From NCBI GenBank assembly GCA_021813505.1, contig JAKAKI010000040.1, positions 1-56,558 on the forward strand: a DNA stretch of 56,558 bases, given 5' to 3'. Source of the stretch: a bacterium (GTDB lineage Bacteria > Zixibacteria > MSB-5A5 > WJJR01). Position numbers and translations under genes: made by a program. The notes beneath the pieces are model-generated. The model did no database searches and had not been told where the DNA came from. It worked only from the letters and a program-made list of their open reading frames with translations. This document shows, piece by piece, positions 1-8,979 of this stretch. The first letter of the stretch is position 1, and every line of letters begins with the position of its first letter.

Positions 1-203
1 GTGAATCACCCGCCCTACGGCTACTTACCGGCGTGTCCCTCTTGTCCCTCGAATGACCGGAGGTTTCTAGTGCCCAGCTTCTGTAGCAGGCAGGGGACGA
101 AGTTCACCTGGGGGGGATGGCCTTCCCGGTTCTGACGAAGCCCTTCTTCGTCGGATTCCCCCCCACGCTTTGCACTTGCCGCCTCGACCTCGACCTCCAT
201 GAA
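1..203. other. Gene-free left edge
   Basis: No convincing coding frame is seen. A 7-bp perfect stem (GACGAAG / CTTCGTC, 134-152) lies downstream of the minus-strand barrel gene. It has no T-run on either side, so I do not call it a terminator. Confidence 0.4.
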
Positions 204-776
204 TTATAGGAAGAAGCTGATTCCACCGACGCACTCGAGTGACCCCAAGTCGAGCCGATTGCCGAGAGTGCGACGATATCCGACTTGAAATCGAGTAGCC
301 GCATAGTCACGAATGAAAGTGCGCGCTCCGAATAAACCTCCGATGTAGGCTTCCGTATTGCCGGGTCCACCGGACTCCGCAACGACACCGAAGAGTATCG
401 TGCCGAACGGACGTATCTTGGCCTCCTGGTCGGCAAGCAGCATGCCAAGCCCACCCTCGATTATTCCCAATGCGGCGTTGTTATTGCCTTCACTCAAATG
501 GATGAAAGAGAACCCTGCATCAAAAGTCAGTCTGGATCTCGACCATATTGTGATACGCAATGACGGAACAATCGGCGACAGGCCCGCCCCTGTCGGTAGC
601 GCCACTCCAACCGCACTATTTCCTTCTCCCGGCATGAGTACCGTCACCCCTCCCAATAGAGAAATCTCGAAACTGCCGTGCGCCCCATTCTGTGCAAGAG
701 CCATGCGGGGGTCGGCAATCGTTGCCACACCAATGGCACCGGCGACAACGAGAGCATGAAGAGATCCAATTCTCAT
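204..776 (-). CDS. Predicted outer-membrane beta-barrel protein
   Basis: This is a 190-residue protein of unknown specific function. Its N-terminus reads as a Sec signal peptide: a charged start, a hydrophobic stretch (about residues 7-25) and an Ala-x-Ala-type site near MALAQ. The mature part is rich in alternating polar/apolar and glycine-containing segments and ends in GGISFFL. That terminal aromatic is typical of small outer-membrane barrels recognised by BAM. The ATG at 776 is well supported by an AAGGAG about 7 bases upstream. The next minus-strand gene upstream (859-1581) may share its transcription. The family cannot be named from sequence alone; location is inferred from composition and the C-terminal signature. 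Confidence 0.6.
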   Translation of the reverse strand: MRIGSLHALVVAGAIGVATIADPRMALAQNGAHGSFEISLLGGVTVLMPGEGNSAVGVALPTGAGLSPIVPSLRITIWSRSRLTFDAGFSFIHLSEGNNNAALGIIEGGLGMLLADQEAKIRPFGTILFGVVAESGGPGNTEAYIGGLFGARTFIRDYAATRFQVGYRRTLGNRLDLGSLECVGGISFFL

Positions 777-858
777 TCTAACTCCTTCCAGTTTTTTGTC
801 CAGTGGTTGACTGCCATGTGTCGCGGATTCTCAAGGTGAAGAGATAAAGAGACTCTGG

Positions 859-1581
859 TCAAAACTGCAAGGCACCGATGGCAGCTTGAATCGCCGATGT
901 CAGCGGGGCTTCCACGGTCGGAGTCTTAAGGGACAGACTTGGCCCCGCCTTGTCAACCGATTTTGAATATCCAATCACTTGCCAGAACATTTTGCCCGTG
1001 GGAGCGTCGCTTATCGAAAGCTCGACTTCCACCTAGCTCTCCGGAGGACTAGGGGCAGCTCCCATTAGAGGGAACTTCCCGCTTAGGATCGGCCCGGGGA
1101 TCTTCGGTCCGCCGGAACCTGCCCCTGATCCCTTGAATAGAGGAATGACAACAGCTTGCGCCTCCATTTGGGTGTGGGCGTAAGCGATCAGTCGCATTTC
1201 CCCTTCCAGACTGTCCGGTGGGTTGATGATCAAAGTACTGACTGTTGAATCGTGTTTCTTAATGTAGTGGGCAATCTCATCTGCAACCCAGTACCTCAGG
1301 CTATCCGTAAGCAGAGATTCGTGCCGAGGATCGGGCGATTGCCACATGCGGGTTGCCTCCTTTTCGCGGTCTGACATCCGCAACGGATATATCGCCACGA
1401 CACGAACCCTGCCCAGATCATACTCAAAATCGAAAAACCGCTTCTTCAACTTGGTGCTGGTAGCGACTTCGCTGCCGAATCCAATGGACCCCAGAACGAT
1501 CGTTCCCGCCGCCGCTGCGCCCAAGATCAGTCGCTTGAGTTTCCCGCCGCTCCGCCGATTCACTGCCACACCTCCGCCCAC
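859..1581 (-). pseudogene. Envelope-anchored protein interrupted by an in-frame TAG
   Basis: Read from the GTG at 1581 there are 182 codons, then TAG at 1033-1035. The same frame continues immediately with GTG and 56 more sense codons to TGA at 859-861. The downstream segment looks coding (it includes ISDAPTGKMFWQVIGYSKSV), so the intact product would be about 240 residues. The N-terminus has one hydrophobic segment (about residues 16-36, LILGAAAAGTIVLGSIGFGS), suggesting a membrane anchor or uncleaved signal. The periplasmic part, with phrases such as 'GEMRLIAYAHT' and 'TGKMFWQ', resembles the style of bacterial lipoproteins that report or assemble envelope components. I cannot name the family. 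TAG ends many other genes here, so recoding is unlikely. A nonsense mutation or a base error is the simplest explanation. Confidence 0.6.
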
Positions 1582-1788
1582 CGAAGTTAGGTGGGCCTGC
1601 GCAGCGATTTGTTACCGGAAATCGGTCGGTTCAGGGGGGAATCCTTTCGTTCAGTGACCTATCCCTCCCGTGCGCTGAGTGGGCGACCGTCATAAGGGCA
1701 GGGGGGCTCCCGCTTGATTGACTTCCCCGATACCCTCCTGTAAATTCCCACCTCATTCGGCGATGCCGGGTAGAGGAAGGACTACGAC

Positions 1789-3168
1789 GTGGCAAAAGGG
1801 CAATTCAATAATGTATTGGAAGCAGTCGGGCAGACACCGATGGTGCGTCTGCGCCGTGTCTGCGGGAATCTGAAGACGCCGATCTGGGCAAAGCTTGAGT
1901 TCCTCAATCCGGGCGGGTCAATTAAGGACCGGATGGCGATCCACATCATCAACAAGGCCGAGCGGGACGGAAAGCTCAAGCCCGGCGGCACGATTGTGGA
2001 AAACACATCGGGGAATACCGGTGTCGGCGTGGCCATGGTCGCCGCGGTCCGTGGTTACAAAGCCATCTTCACCATGCCCGACAAGATGTCGTCCGAGAAG
2101 GTTAATCTGCTCAAGGCCTACGGCGCCAGGGTCGTCATCACGCCGACCAATGTCCCCGCCGATTCGCCGGAGTCGTACTACGAGACCGCCAAACGCATCG
2201 CCCGTGAGACACAAGGGTCGTTCTACGTGAATCAGTATCACAATCCCGACAACATCGAGGCGCACTACATGACCACCGGTCCGGAGATCTGGGAGCAGAC
2301 CGATGGCCAGATCGATTGCTTCGTCGCCGGAATCGGCACCGGGGGGACGCTGTCAGGCGCGGCGCGCTACCTAAAAGAGAAGAATCCCAAGATCGTGGTG
2401 ATCGCGGTCGATCCCGAGGGATCAGTCTTTTATAACTGGTTTAAGGACAAGAAACTCATCGAGCCCAAGGTCTACAAAGTCGAGGGTATCGGCGAGGACA
2501 TGGTCACCAAGGCAATGGATTTCACCGTGGTCGACGACATGGTGCAGGTCAACGATAAAGAGTGCTTTCAGACCGGGCGGCGGCTGACGACCGAAGAGGG
2601 GATGTTCGCCGGCGGATCATCCGGCGGCGCAGTGGCGGGTGCGCTCAAGTATCTGGCCGGTCACGACCATTTCAAGTGTGCGGTGGTTGTGCTTCCAGAC
2701 TCGGGTTCGCGGTACCTCTCGAAGATGTTCGCCGACGAATGGATGCGCGATAACAGTTTCCTGAACGAAACTCCAAAGATCGGAACGGTGGCCGATCTCC
2801 TGGCCGGGCGTCCCTCCCAAGTGGTGACCGCCACGACAGAAGAGAAGGTGTTCAAAGTCGTCGAGAAGATGAAGGAGCACGACATCTCGCAATTGCCGGT
2901 TGTGGAGAACGGCGCGCTGGTGGGGTTGATCAGCGAAGCCGACCTGCTGCGTCACATGATGAGCGGGACACATCGTATTGTAGAACCTGTTGGCTCTATC
3001 GTCAAACGAGATGTCCGAACTGTGACACCGCAAACATCGCTCGCGGCAGTCTCTTCGGCGTTCGCGGCCGGGCGCGATATGGTCGTCGTCCTCGATGGCA
3101 CCGCCATCGCCGGCGTGATCACGAAAATTGATCTGATTGATTACTTCGCCAGGACATTCAAGGAATAG
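1789..3168 (+). CDS. cbs: Cystathionine beta-synthase with C-terminal CBS pair
   Basis: This 459-residue enzyme is a PLP-dependent beta-replacement enzyme. It condenses homocysteine with serine (or O-acetylserine) to cystathionine in the cytosol. The PLP lysine is in NPGGSIKDRMA (Lys46). The phosphate-binding SGNTGVG loop and the GTGGTLSGAARYL stretch are typical of the fold-type II family. Residues about 340-459 form two CBS motifs (VVEKMKEHDISQLPVVENG and a second copy ending in TKIDLIDYF), the layout of human-type CBS rather than plain cysteine synthase. It starts with GTG at 1789, preceded by GAGGAAGG. The cystathionine gamma-lyase/synthase gene follows by 40 bases, so the pair probably runs reverse transsulfuration from homocysteine to cysteine. 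The CBS domains suggest allosteric control by an adenosyl ligand, which is not shown by the sequence. Confidence 0.93.
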   Translation: MAKGQFNNVLEAVGQTPMVRLRRVCGNLKTPIWAKLEFLNPGGSIKDRMAIHIINKAERDGKLKPGGTIVENTSGNTGVGVAMVAAVRGYKAIFTMPDKMSSEKVNLLKAYGARVVITPTNVPADSPESYYETAKRIARETQGSFYVNQYHNPDNIEAHYMTTGPEIWEQTDGQIDCFVAGIGTGGTLSGAARYLKEKNPKIVVIAVDPEGSVFYNWFKDKKLIEPKVYKVEGIGEDMVTKAMDFTVVDDMVQVNDKECFQTGRRLTTEEGMFAGGSSGGAVAGALKYLAGHDHFKCAVVVLPDSGSRYLSKMFADEWMRDNSFLNETPKIGTVADLLAGRPSQVVTATTEEKVFKVVEKMKEHDISQLPVVENGALVGLISEADLLRHMMSGTHRIVEPVGSIVKRDVRTVTPQTSLAAVSSAFAAGRDMVVVLDGTAIAGVITKIDLIDYFARTFKE

Positions 3169-3208
3169 CTGCCGGAGTCACCCACACCTATTAAGAATCG
3201 AGAACCTG

Positions 3209-4351
3209 ATGCGTTTCGAAACCGCCGCCATCCACGTGGGCCAGGAGCCGGAAGAGAAGACCGGCGCGATTGTCGTCCCGATATTCCAGACCGCCACGTA
3301 CGCCCAGCCTGCGATCGGGCAGCACAAGGGATACGAATACTCCCGCACGCACAATCCCACTCGCAAGGCGCTAGAGCAGTGCCTGGCCGCGCTCGAAGGC
3401 GGGAAGTACGGACTGGGATTTGCCTCGGGCATGGCCGCAATCACCACGTCGATGTCACTTTTGAAGAAGGGCGACCACGTCATTTCCTCGGATGATGTCT
3501 ACGGCGGAACCTACCGGGTTTTCGAGCGGATCTTCCGCGATTTCGGACTCGACTTCACGTTTGTGGATACATCCGATCTGGCCAATGTCGCCGCGGCGGT
3601 CAAGCCGAACACGCGGATGTTGTGGCTGGAGACGCCGACCAATCCGCTGCTCAAGGTTGTCGATCTGCGCGGGGCGGTGGAGCTGGCGAAGAAGCACAAC
3701 ATGATCACGGTCGTGGATAACACGTTCGCATCACCCTACTTCCAGCGCCCGCTGGAATTCGGCATCGATATCGTCGTGCACTCGACCACCAAATTCCTTG
3801 GCGGGCACTCGGACGTGGTCGGGGGGGCGGCGGTTCTGTCTGACGACAAGATTTTCGAACGGTTTTCATTCGCGCAAAACGCGATGGGGGCGATTCCTGG
3901 GCCGTTCGATTGCTGGCTGGTCCTGCGCGGATTGAAGACGCTCGCGGTACGTATGCGGCAACACGAGGCCAATGCCCGCGCCATCGCCGAATTTCTGCAT
4001 CTGCACGAGCGGGTCCAGAATGTGCTCTATCCGGGATTGCCGAGTTTCAAGTATCACGAACGCGCCAAAAAGCAAATGTCCGGTTTCGGTTCGCTGATTT
4101 CGTTCTACCTCGATGGCAGCGAGTCGCAGGCACGCAAAGTCTGTTCCTCGACCAGGGTCTTTGCGCTGGCCGAGTCGCTGGGCGGGGTCGAGTCGCTCAT
4201 CGAGCATCCCGGCCTGATGACGCACGCGTCGATTCCCACCGAATTGCGCGAAGGCCGTGGCATCACCGGCAATTTCATCCGCCTGTCGGTCGGCATCGAG
4301 CACATCGATGATTTGATTGCCGATCTGGATATGGCGCTGAAGTCAGCCTAG
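3209..4351 (+). CDS. Cystathionine gamma-lyase/gamma-synthase family enzyme
   Basis: This 380-residue member of the Cys/Met metabolism PLP family is fold type I. It has the start signature MRFETAAIHVGQEPEE, the YSRTHNPTRKALE substrate loop and the PLP-lysine segment STTKFLGGHSDVVGG. The family performs gamma-elimination of cystathionine (giving cysteine) or gamma-synthesis from activated homoserine, and sequence alone rarely separates the two. Because it lies directly behind a CBS-type gene, the lyase direction is more likely. An upstream in-frame start (3137) exists but overlaps cbs. ATG 3209 gives the normal family N-terminus. The C-terminal motif ESLGGVESLIEHPGLMTHAS is standard. Full length, with no sign of damage. 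Confidence 0.92.
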   Translation: MRFETAAIHVGQEPEEKTGAIVVPIFQTATYAQPAIGQHKGYEYSRTHNPTRKALEQCLAALEGGKYGLGFASGMAAITTSMSLLKKGDHVISSDDVYGGTYRVFERIFRDFGLDFTFVDTSDLANVAAAVKPNTRMLWLETPTNPLLKVVDLRGAVELAKKHNMITVVDNTFASPYFQRPLEFGIDIVVHSTTKFLGGHSDVVGGAAVLSDDKIFERFSFAQNAMGAIPGPFDCWLVLRGLKTLAVRMRQHEANARAIAEFLHLHERVQNVLYPGLPSFKYHERAKKQMSGFGSLISFYLDGSESQARKVCSSTRVFALAESLGGVESLIEHPGLMTHASIPTELREGRGITGNFIRLSVGIEHIDDLIADLDMALKSA

Positions 4352-4382
4352 CACTTCAATAGGTTGAATAGAGTTTGCGGGA

Positions 4383-4452
4383 GGGAGGGCGAGGCTCCTG
4401 CCGAGCCGTCTTCCCGCGCGGCAGCAAGGCTCGGCAGGAGCCTCGCCCTCCC
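4383..4452. repeat. Palindromic intergenic repeat, family A, copy 1
   Basis: Left arm 4383-4407 begins GGGAGGGCGAGGCTCC. Right arm 4428-4452 is its exact reverse complement (25/25), with a 20-base loop rich in GCGC. Other copies lie at 44345-44417, 51300-51387 and 51597-51703. Each copy sits between genes. Confidence 0.95.
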
Positions 4453-4501
4453 AACCACGTTCTCCGTGGTGACAAATCGGACAAGAGCACCCACCTTGCG
4501 T

Positions 4502-4735
4502 GGGGGCGGCCCTGTGAGGCTGTCCATGACTGTGGCCGCGGGGATCGGGCGGCACACAGGGCCGCCCCTACGGCCGGTTCATTCCGCGAACTTTTGCGGA
4601 CATTTAGCCCCTTGCACGTGACCGCGAAGATCAACGCTTGCACGCCGTCACACGCGGTCGGCCACACAGGGGCGTCCCTTCAATCCCGGCTAGACCGTCA
4701 CACATTTGTAGGGCGGCCCTGTGTGTGGCCGCCCC
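4502..4735. repeat. GGGCGGCCCTGTG-type inverted repeats
   Basis: GGGGCGGCCCTGTGAGGC at about 4503-4520, GGGCGGCACACAGGGCCGCC at 4547-4566 and GGGCGGCCCTGTGTGTGGCC at 4711-4730 are variants of one motif in direct and inverted orientation. The outer members are near reverse complements (CTAC at one end, GTAG at the other). A shorter CACACAGGGGCG variant lies at about 4663. Looks like degenerate copies of a small palindromic element different from family A. Confidence 0.75.
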
Positions 4736-4970
4736 GGTCCACACGGGCGCGATGCCGACCATCGGCTGACGCCCTGACATCCCGCCATGGCACGCAGGCT
4801 CGCGGACAAGGGGCTTTCAGCCCCTTGGCTTTTCTCATGGAAATGTCATCCGGGACGAGACCGAATCCCCCTGAAATTGGGTTCCATTTCGTATTGATTC
4901 CGCCAGGCAGCGGGGTTGCCAGCCAGGGCGCGCCGAGGTATCTTTTGAATCCACCGATTGGAGGCGAACG

Positions 4971-5366
4971 ATGAAAAAGACCAATTACGGGTACTCAGTA
5001 AAGACGAGCCTCTCCTTCGACCAGGCGGTTGCCAAGACGACCGATGAGTTGAAGAAAGACGGCTTCGGAATCCTGACCGAAATCGATGTCAGGGGCACGC
5101 TCAAGAAGAAGATCGATCTGGAATTCCGCCGCTATGTGATTCTTGGTGCCTGCAATCCGCAACTGGCATCGAAGGCGCTCCTGGCGGAGACCGAGATCGG
5201 TTTGCTCCTGCCGTGCAATGTGATTGTTTACGAAAACGAAGACAAAACGGCGACGGTGGCGTTCCTGTCGCCCAAAGCGCAGTTCTCCCTCTGTGGTCGC
5301 ACCGATATCGCACCCTTGGCCGATGAAGCCGAGGCACTGATTTCGGGAATCGCCACGCGCATCTGA
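4971..5366 (+). CDS. DUF302 domain protein
   Basis: This 131-residue cytosolic protein matches the DUF302 family over nearly its whole length. It has the YGYSVKTSLSFDQAVAKTTDELKKDGFGILTEID start, a central GACNP motif, an LLPCNVIVYE strand and a C-terminal helix. The family has a compact alpha/beta fold, an unknown biochemical role, and frequent association with metal or redox stress genes. There is no signal peptide or membrane segment. It lies 69 bases upstream of the copper ATPase on the same strand, so co-transcription and a link to copper handling are plausible but only contextual. ATG at 4971 follows GGAGGCGA. Confidence 0.85.
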   Translation: MKKTNYGYSVKTSLSFDQAVAKTTDELKKDGFGILTEIDVRGTLKKKIDLEFRRYVILGACNPQLASKALLAETEIGLLLPCNVIVYENEDKTATVAFLSPKAQFSLCGRTDIAPLADEAEALISGIATRI

Positions 5367-5435
5367 TTTGGCTTGATGCCCGGTTGCTGCAGCGCGCCCC
5401 TGGAAGCGGGGATGCACAATGACAAAGTGTAGCGG

Positions 5436-7766
5436 ATGGATGAACTGATACAAATCGGCAAGACTCCCAGGAGGGAATCTCCCTCCACGGGGGAGACATT
5501 CCCAGTTCTCGGGATGCACTGCGCGAGTTGTGTGCTGAACGTGGAGAAGGCGCTATCGTCGGTCGAAGGTGTCGTCCGTGCGAGCGTGAATCTGGCCGAC
5601 TCGACCGCGACCGTCGAATTCGGCAGTCAGGATCGGCCGCTGGCGAAGATGGAGTCAGCCGTCAAGGCGGCAGGGTACAAGCTGATTCTGCCGAGTGAAT
5701 TCGCCACGAGCCCGGTTGAGGGGGGCGGCGGAGCTCACGAGGGCGCCAATCTCACCGAGTTCATTGATCGCGCGCAACACGCCGAGCTGACGGACTACCG
5801 CCGGCGGTTCCTCGTTTCCGCGGTCCTGAGTCTTCCGCTCATGTTCCTCGGGATGAGCCACGCGATCCCGGGCATCATGATCGACCACACATTCAGTGCC
5901 TGGTTGTCGTTGCTGCTGGCGACCCCGGTTGTGTGGTGGGCGGGCTGGCCGTTTCACCTGGGCATGTGGCAGATGCTCAAGCACGGCCGGGCCGACATGA
6001 ACACGTTGATCTCCGTCGGCACCCTCACCGCGTACCTGTTCAGTCTGGCTGTAACCTTGGCGCCTGAGGCGCTCACACCGGCGGGATGGGAAGTTTCCAT
6101 TTACTACGAGACGGCGGCGATGATCGTGACCCTGATCCTTGCCGGACGGTGGATGGAGGCGCGTGCCAAAGGCAAGGCGCGCGATGCGATTCGCGGATTG
6201 CTGCAACTTCGGCCTCCCAAGGCGAGGGTTCGCCGCGACGGGAAAGTTGTGGAGATCGAAACGCCGGGGCTGATGATCGGCGATGAGGTCATACTGCGAC
6301 CTGGCGAACGGGTCCCCGCCGATGGCCCGGTCTTCCTCGGGTCCTCCGCGGTTGACGAATCAATGATCACGGGTGAGCCGCTCCCCGTGGCCAAGGGTGT
6401 CGGTGATCGTGTGGTCGGCGGAACCATCAACACGACCGGCTCGATTACATTTCGCGCCGACAAGATCGGCGCCGACACGGTTCTCGCGCAGATTGCGCGT
6501 CTCGTCAGTGAGGCGCAGGGCAGCAAGCCACAGATACAGAAGCTGGTTGACCGAATCGCATCGGTGTTTGTCCCCGTGGTGATCGGAATTGCATTGATCA
6601 CGTTTGTCGTTTGGGCGATCTGGGGTCCTGAGCCGCGATTCCTGCGGGCGATGATCAACGCCGTTGCCGTCCTGATTGTCGCCTGTCCGTGTGCACTCGG
6701 TCTGGCAACTCCGGCCGCCATCATGGTCGGTACTGGCCGAGGGAGTCAGCTCGGGTTGCTTTTCAAGAACGCCTCTGCTTTGGAATCGTTGGCAAAGATC
6801 GATACAATCATTCTCGACAAAACCGGGACGGTGACCGCCGGAGAAGCGACTGTCGTCGGCGAGTGGTATTCTCCAGCGAATGCGGCGGTGGAATTCTGGC
6901 CGGCGATCACAGCAATTGAAGAGCGGTCGGAGCATCCGCTGGCGCGGCCAATACTGTCGCGCGCGCAACGCGAGGATGTTTCCCACACAGGTGCGGTCGC
7001 CGACTTCCAAGCGGTGTCCGGCAAGGGTGTTGATGCAAGAATCGATGGGACTGCCTGGCGCATCGGTAGCCCCTCGTGGTTGCTCGGTGACGGCACCCAC
7101 GAGACCGAACTTGCCAGGAAACTCCTCGAATGGGATCAATCGGGCTATAGCGTGGTGGTAGTACAGAGAGACGGAAAGGCAGCCGGCGCATTTGCTGTCG
7201 GCGATCAACTCAAACCCGGTGCCCGCGAAGCGGTGCAGCGGCTCAAGAGGCATGGCTGGCGCGTCGTGCTCCTGTCGGGTGACCGTCGGAAGAGCGTGGA
7301 ATTCGCAGGGCGGGATCTCGGAGTTGACGAGACAATTGCCGAAGTGCAACCGGCGGACAAACTTCGCGTCGTGCAGGAGAGGCAGAGGGCCGGTCATCGC
7401 GTGGCCATGGTTGGCGATGGCATCAATGATGCGCCGGCACTGGCTGTGGCTGACCTTGGGATCGCGATTGGCACAGGCACCGACGTTGCCAAGGAAGCGG
7501 CCGATATCACGGTTCTGGGCACGCGTGCCGGGGCCATTGCCGATGGCGTCGATCTCGGCAAGCGCACGCTGGCGACAATCCGCGGCAATCTCTTCTGGGC
7601 GTTCATTTACAACGTGGCCGCGATACCGGTGGCTGCGGGTGTGCTGTATCCGGCGTTTGGTTTCCTGTTATCACCGATGATCGCCGCAGCGACAATGGCC
7701 TTCTCTTCGGTGTTCGTCTTGACGAATTCGCTACGGCTGCGGCGGTTCAAACCTTCCGACGCATGA
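5436..7766 (+). CDS. copA: Cu(+)-exporting P1B-type ATPase
   Basis: This 776-residue inner-membrane pump moves Cu(+)/Ag(+) out of the cytosol at the cost of ATP. The order is one N-terminal HMA metal-binding domain with GMHCASC (Cys29 and Cys32), membrane helices from about residue 125, the actuator-domain TGEP loop, the intramembrane Cys417-Pro418-Cys419 metal site, the phosphorylated Asp461 in DKTGT, the HP motif in ERSEHPLA, and the hinge [12 protein letters not shown]. The last two membrane helices lie near the C-terminus. CPC together with HMA is the P1B-1 (copper) signature rather than zinc/cadmium. There is a single HMA domain where some homologues have two. It ends 31 bases from the convergent SacI-family nuclease gene. 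No CueR-type operator was recognised. Confidence 0.95.
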   Translation: MDELIQIGKTPRRESPSTGETFPVLGMHCASCVLNVEKALSSVEGVVRASVNLADSTATVEFGSQDRPLAKMESAVKAAGYKLILPSEFATSPVEGGGGAHEGANLTEFIDRAQHAELTDYRRRFLVSAVLSLPLMFLGMSHAIPGIMIDHTFSAWLSLLLATPVVWWAGWPFHLGMWQMLKHGRADMNTLISVGTLTAYLFSLAVTLAPEALTPAGWEVSIYYETAAMIVTLILAGRWMEARAKGKARDAIRGLLQLRPPKARVRRDGKVVEIETPGLMIGDEVILRPGERVPADGPVFLGSSAVDESMITGEPLPVAKGVGDRVVGGTINTTGSITFRADKIGADTVLAQIARLVSEAQGSKPQIQKLVDRIASVFVPVVIGIALITFVVWAIWGPEPRFLRAMINAVAVLIVACPCALGLATPAAIMVGTGRGSQLGLLFKNASALESLAKIDTIILDKTGTVTAGEATVVGEWYSPANAAVEFWPAITAIEERSEHPLARPILSRAQREDVSHTGAVADFQAVSGKGVDARIDGTAWRIGSPSWLLGDGTHETELARKLLEWDQSGYSVVVVQRDGKAAGAFAVGDQLKPGAREAVQRLKRHGWRVVLLSGDRRKSVEFAGRDLGVDETIAEVQPADKLRVVQERQRAGHRVAMVGDGINDAPALAVADLGIAIGTGTDVAKEAADITVLGTRAGAIADGVDLGKRTLATIRGNLFWAFIYNVAAIPVAAGVLYPAFGFLLSPMIAAATMAFSSVFVLTNSLRLRRFKPSDA

Positions 7767-7797
7767 ATGAAATGATGTTCAGTTGGATTCCGAAAAT

Positions 7798-8979
7798 TCA
7801 CAGCTGGGCAAGCAGCTTTGCCCATGCACGACGGTGCCGGATGTCCGAGTTATACTGATCCAGTTGTTTCCCTACTTCGGCAAGAAAACGTGGGCGCCAA
7901 GATTCGCCTGTCAATGAGAGCGTGACCTTTGCCAGCGTTGCCAAGTCGAGGATGTACACGTTCTGACCGCTAGCAAATTCACTCTCCACACGTGCAGGGA
8001 TCTCTTGCGCTTCGGTCGGTGCGAGTCCCTTCTGTGCCACAAAGAGAATCTCAGAGACCTTCATGGACCTTGCATTCCGAAGTTTGCCCTCAATGTGCGC
8101 GACGGTGATCTCCCGGTCTTTGACTTCGACAGCCAATTCCACGGTAGAAAGCTCCGAGACACACTCAAGGTCGGCCACCAGGCCCGATGCCTTGTCTGAC
8201 GCATTGATGGGTGCCCTTCGTACCGTTTTGTAAGGTCCGAAGCGCTCCCCGATTATGCAGAAGAGCGCTCCAGCTATGGCCTGTTCTCTATCGCCACCTG
8301 ACTTCTCGGTGAGAAATCCTGAGATTGTCGAGAGAGTACTTTCGAGACTCACTCGGATTGGAACCGAGTAGCTGACCGATACCTCTGATAAACATCTGTA
8401 GATTTCCACCAAGACCTGTCGGAATACTGTTTCAGTGAATTGCTTGTCATTCTTTCGCTGTACTGTATCGAGAACGAGACAAAGGTCCGCCCAGCCCTGT
8501 TTGTCCTTCTGTGGTTTCGAATATTGTCGTGAGATGCTCGGCACTCGAAGCGGGTTGTTCACATATGGTTCTGGTGATCCACCGAGGACTCCGTTATTTG
8601 CGGCTTCGAACGGGACAATAATAGTCTGTGCAAGGCTTCGGGCATCGAAAGCACCCCTTCTCCGGTCTGCGACTTGAAGGGATCTGCAGTCCAAGGTGTG
8701 CTTGGCAAGTTTTGCGAGGATCTGAGTGGGGAGAACATACCGGTATGTTTTGGTTTTTGATCGAAGTGATCGCTGAACAGCCTCTCGCAACTCGGTGTCT
8801 TCAATAGCGTCTTCAAGTTCACCGGTCGCAGCGGATGCACTGACCCAATTCCACAAGTCGTCCAAGATCGACTTCGCCTTTGTGAGCAGTTTTTCGGCTT
8901 GGGTCCTTGTCATGTACCGGGCGGTGCTTAGTAGTTCATCCAGAGCGCTTCTGTTCTTGATCCCTTTGAGGAGTGACAC
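7798..8979 (-). CDS. SacI-family type II restriction endonuclease
   Basis: This 393-residue protein belongs by recognition of family features to the SacI-type nucleases. Features include a YVLPTQILAKLAKHTLDCRS segment, then RRGAFDARSLAQTIIVPFE, the EPYVNNP motif, and a C-terminal PD-(D/E)xK-like core in which Asp/Glu of LVADLECV precede ELAVEVKDREIT (Glu-Val-Lys). Such enzymes cut unmodified DNA at a short palindrome (SacI itself cuts GAGCTC). The target of this one is unknown. GTG start at 8979 overlaps the methylase 3' end by 52 bases, which implies translational coupling behind the protecting enzyme. Base use is visibly more AT-rich than the flanks (26 G/C in the 60 bases 8401-8460), which is consistent with transfer. 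Confidence 0.78.
   Translation of the reverse strand: MSLLKGIKNRSALDELLSTARYMTRTQAEKLLTKAKSILDDLWNWVSASAATGELEDAIEDTELREAVQRSLRSKTKTYRYVLPTQILAKLAKHTLDCRSLQVADRRRGAFDARSLAQTIIVPFEAANNGVLGGSPEPYVNNPLRVPSISRQYSKPQKDKQGWADLCLVLDTVQRKNDKQFTETVFRQVLVEIYRCLSEVSVSYSVPIRVSLESTLSTISGFLTEKSGGDREQAIAGALFCIIGERFGPYKTVRRAPINASDKASGLVADLECVSELSTVELAVEVKDREITVAHIEGKLRNARSMKVSEILFVAQKGLAPTEAQEIPARVESEFASGQNVYILDLATLAKVTLSLTGESWRPRFLAEVGKQLDQYNSDIRHRRAWAKLLAQL

Larger units (their letters stand above)
4352..4970. other. Gene-free block built of palindromic repeats
   Basis: This 620-base interval has no credible gene. It holds one copy of the 25-bp-arm palindrome (4383-4452) and a group of GGGCGGCCCTGTG-type repeats in both orientations (about 4502-4735). 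The open frames here are repeat translations, such as the recurrent 'GEAPAEP' string, and are not called. The last 100 bases lead into the DUF302 gene with a GGAGG-type site near 4961. Confidence 0.75.

Noticed and set aside
358-759. 133-codon plus-strand frame
   Set aside because: Lies fully antisense to the predicted barrel protein, which has a clear RBS and signal peptide.
1033-1035. TAG as a sense codon (recoded amber)
   Set aside because: cbs, argF-region genes and several others end normally with TAG, and no pyrrolysine or suppressor gene is seen.
4375-4974. Plus-strand frame coding repeated GRGSCRA/GEAPAEP strings
   Set aside because: Is the translation of the palindromic repeats.
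6360-7397. 345-codon minus-strand frame inside copA
   Set aside because: Shadow of the ATPase; repeated charged residues without motifs.
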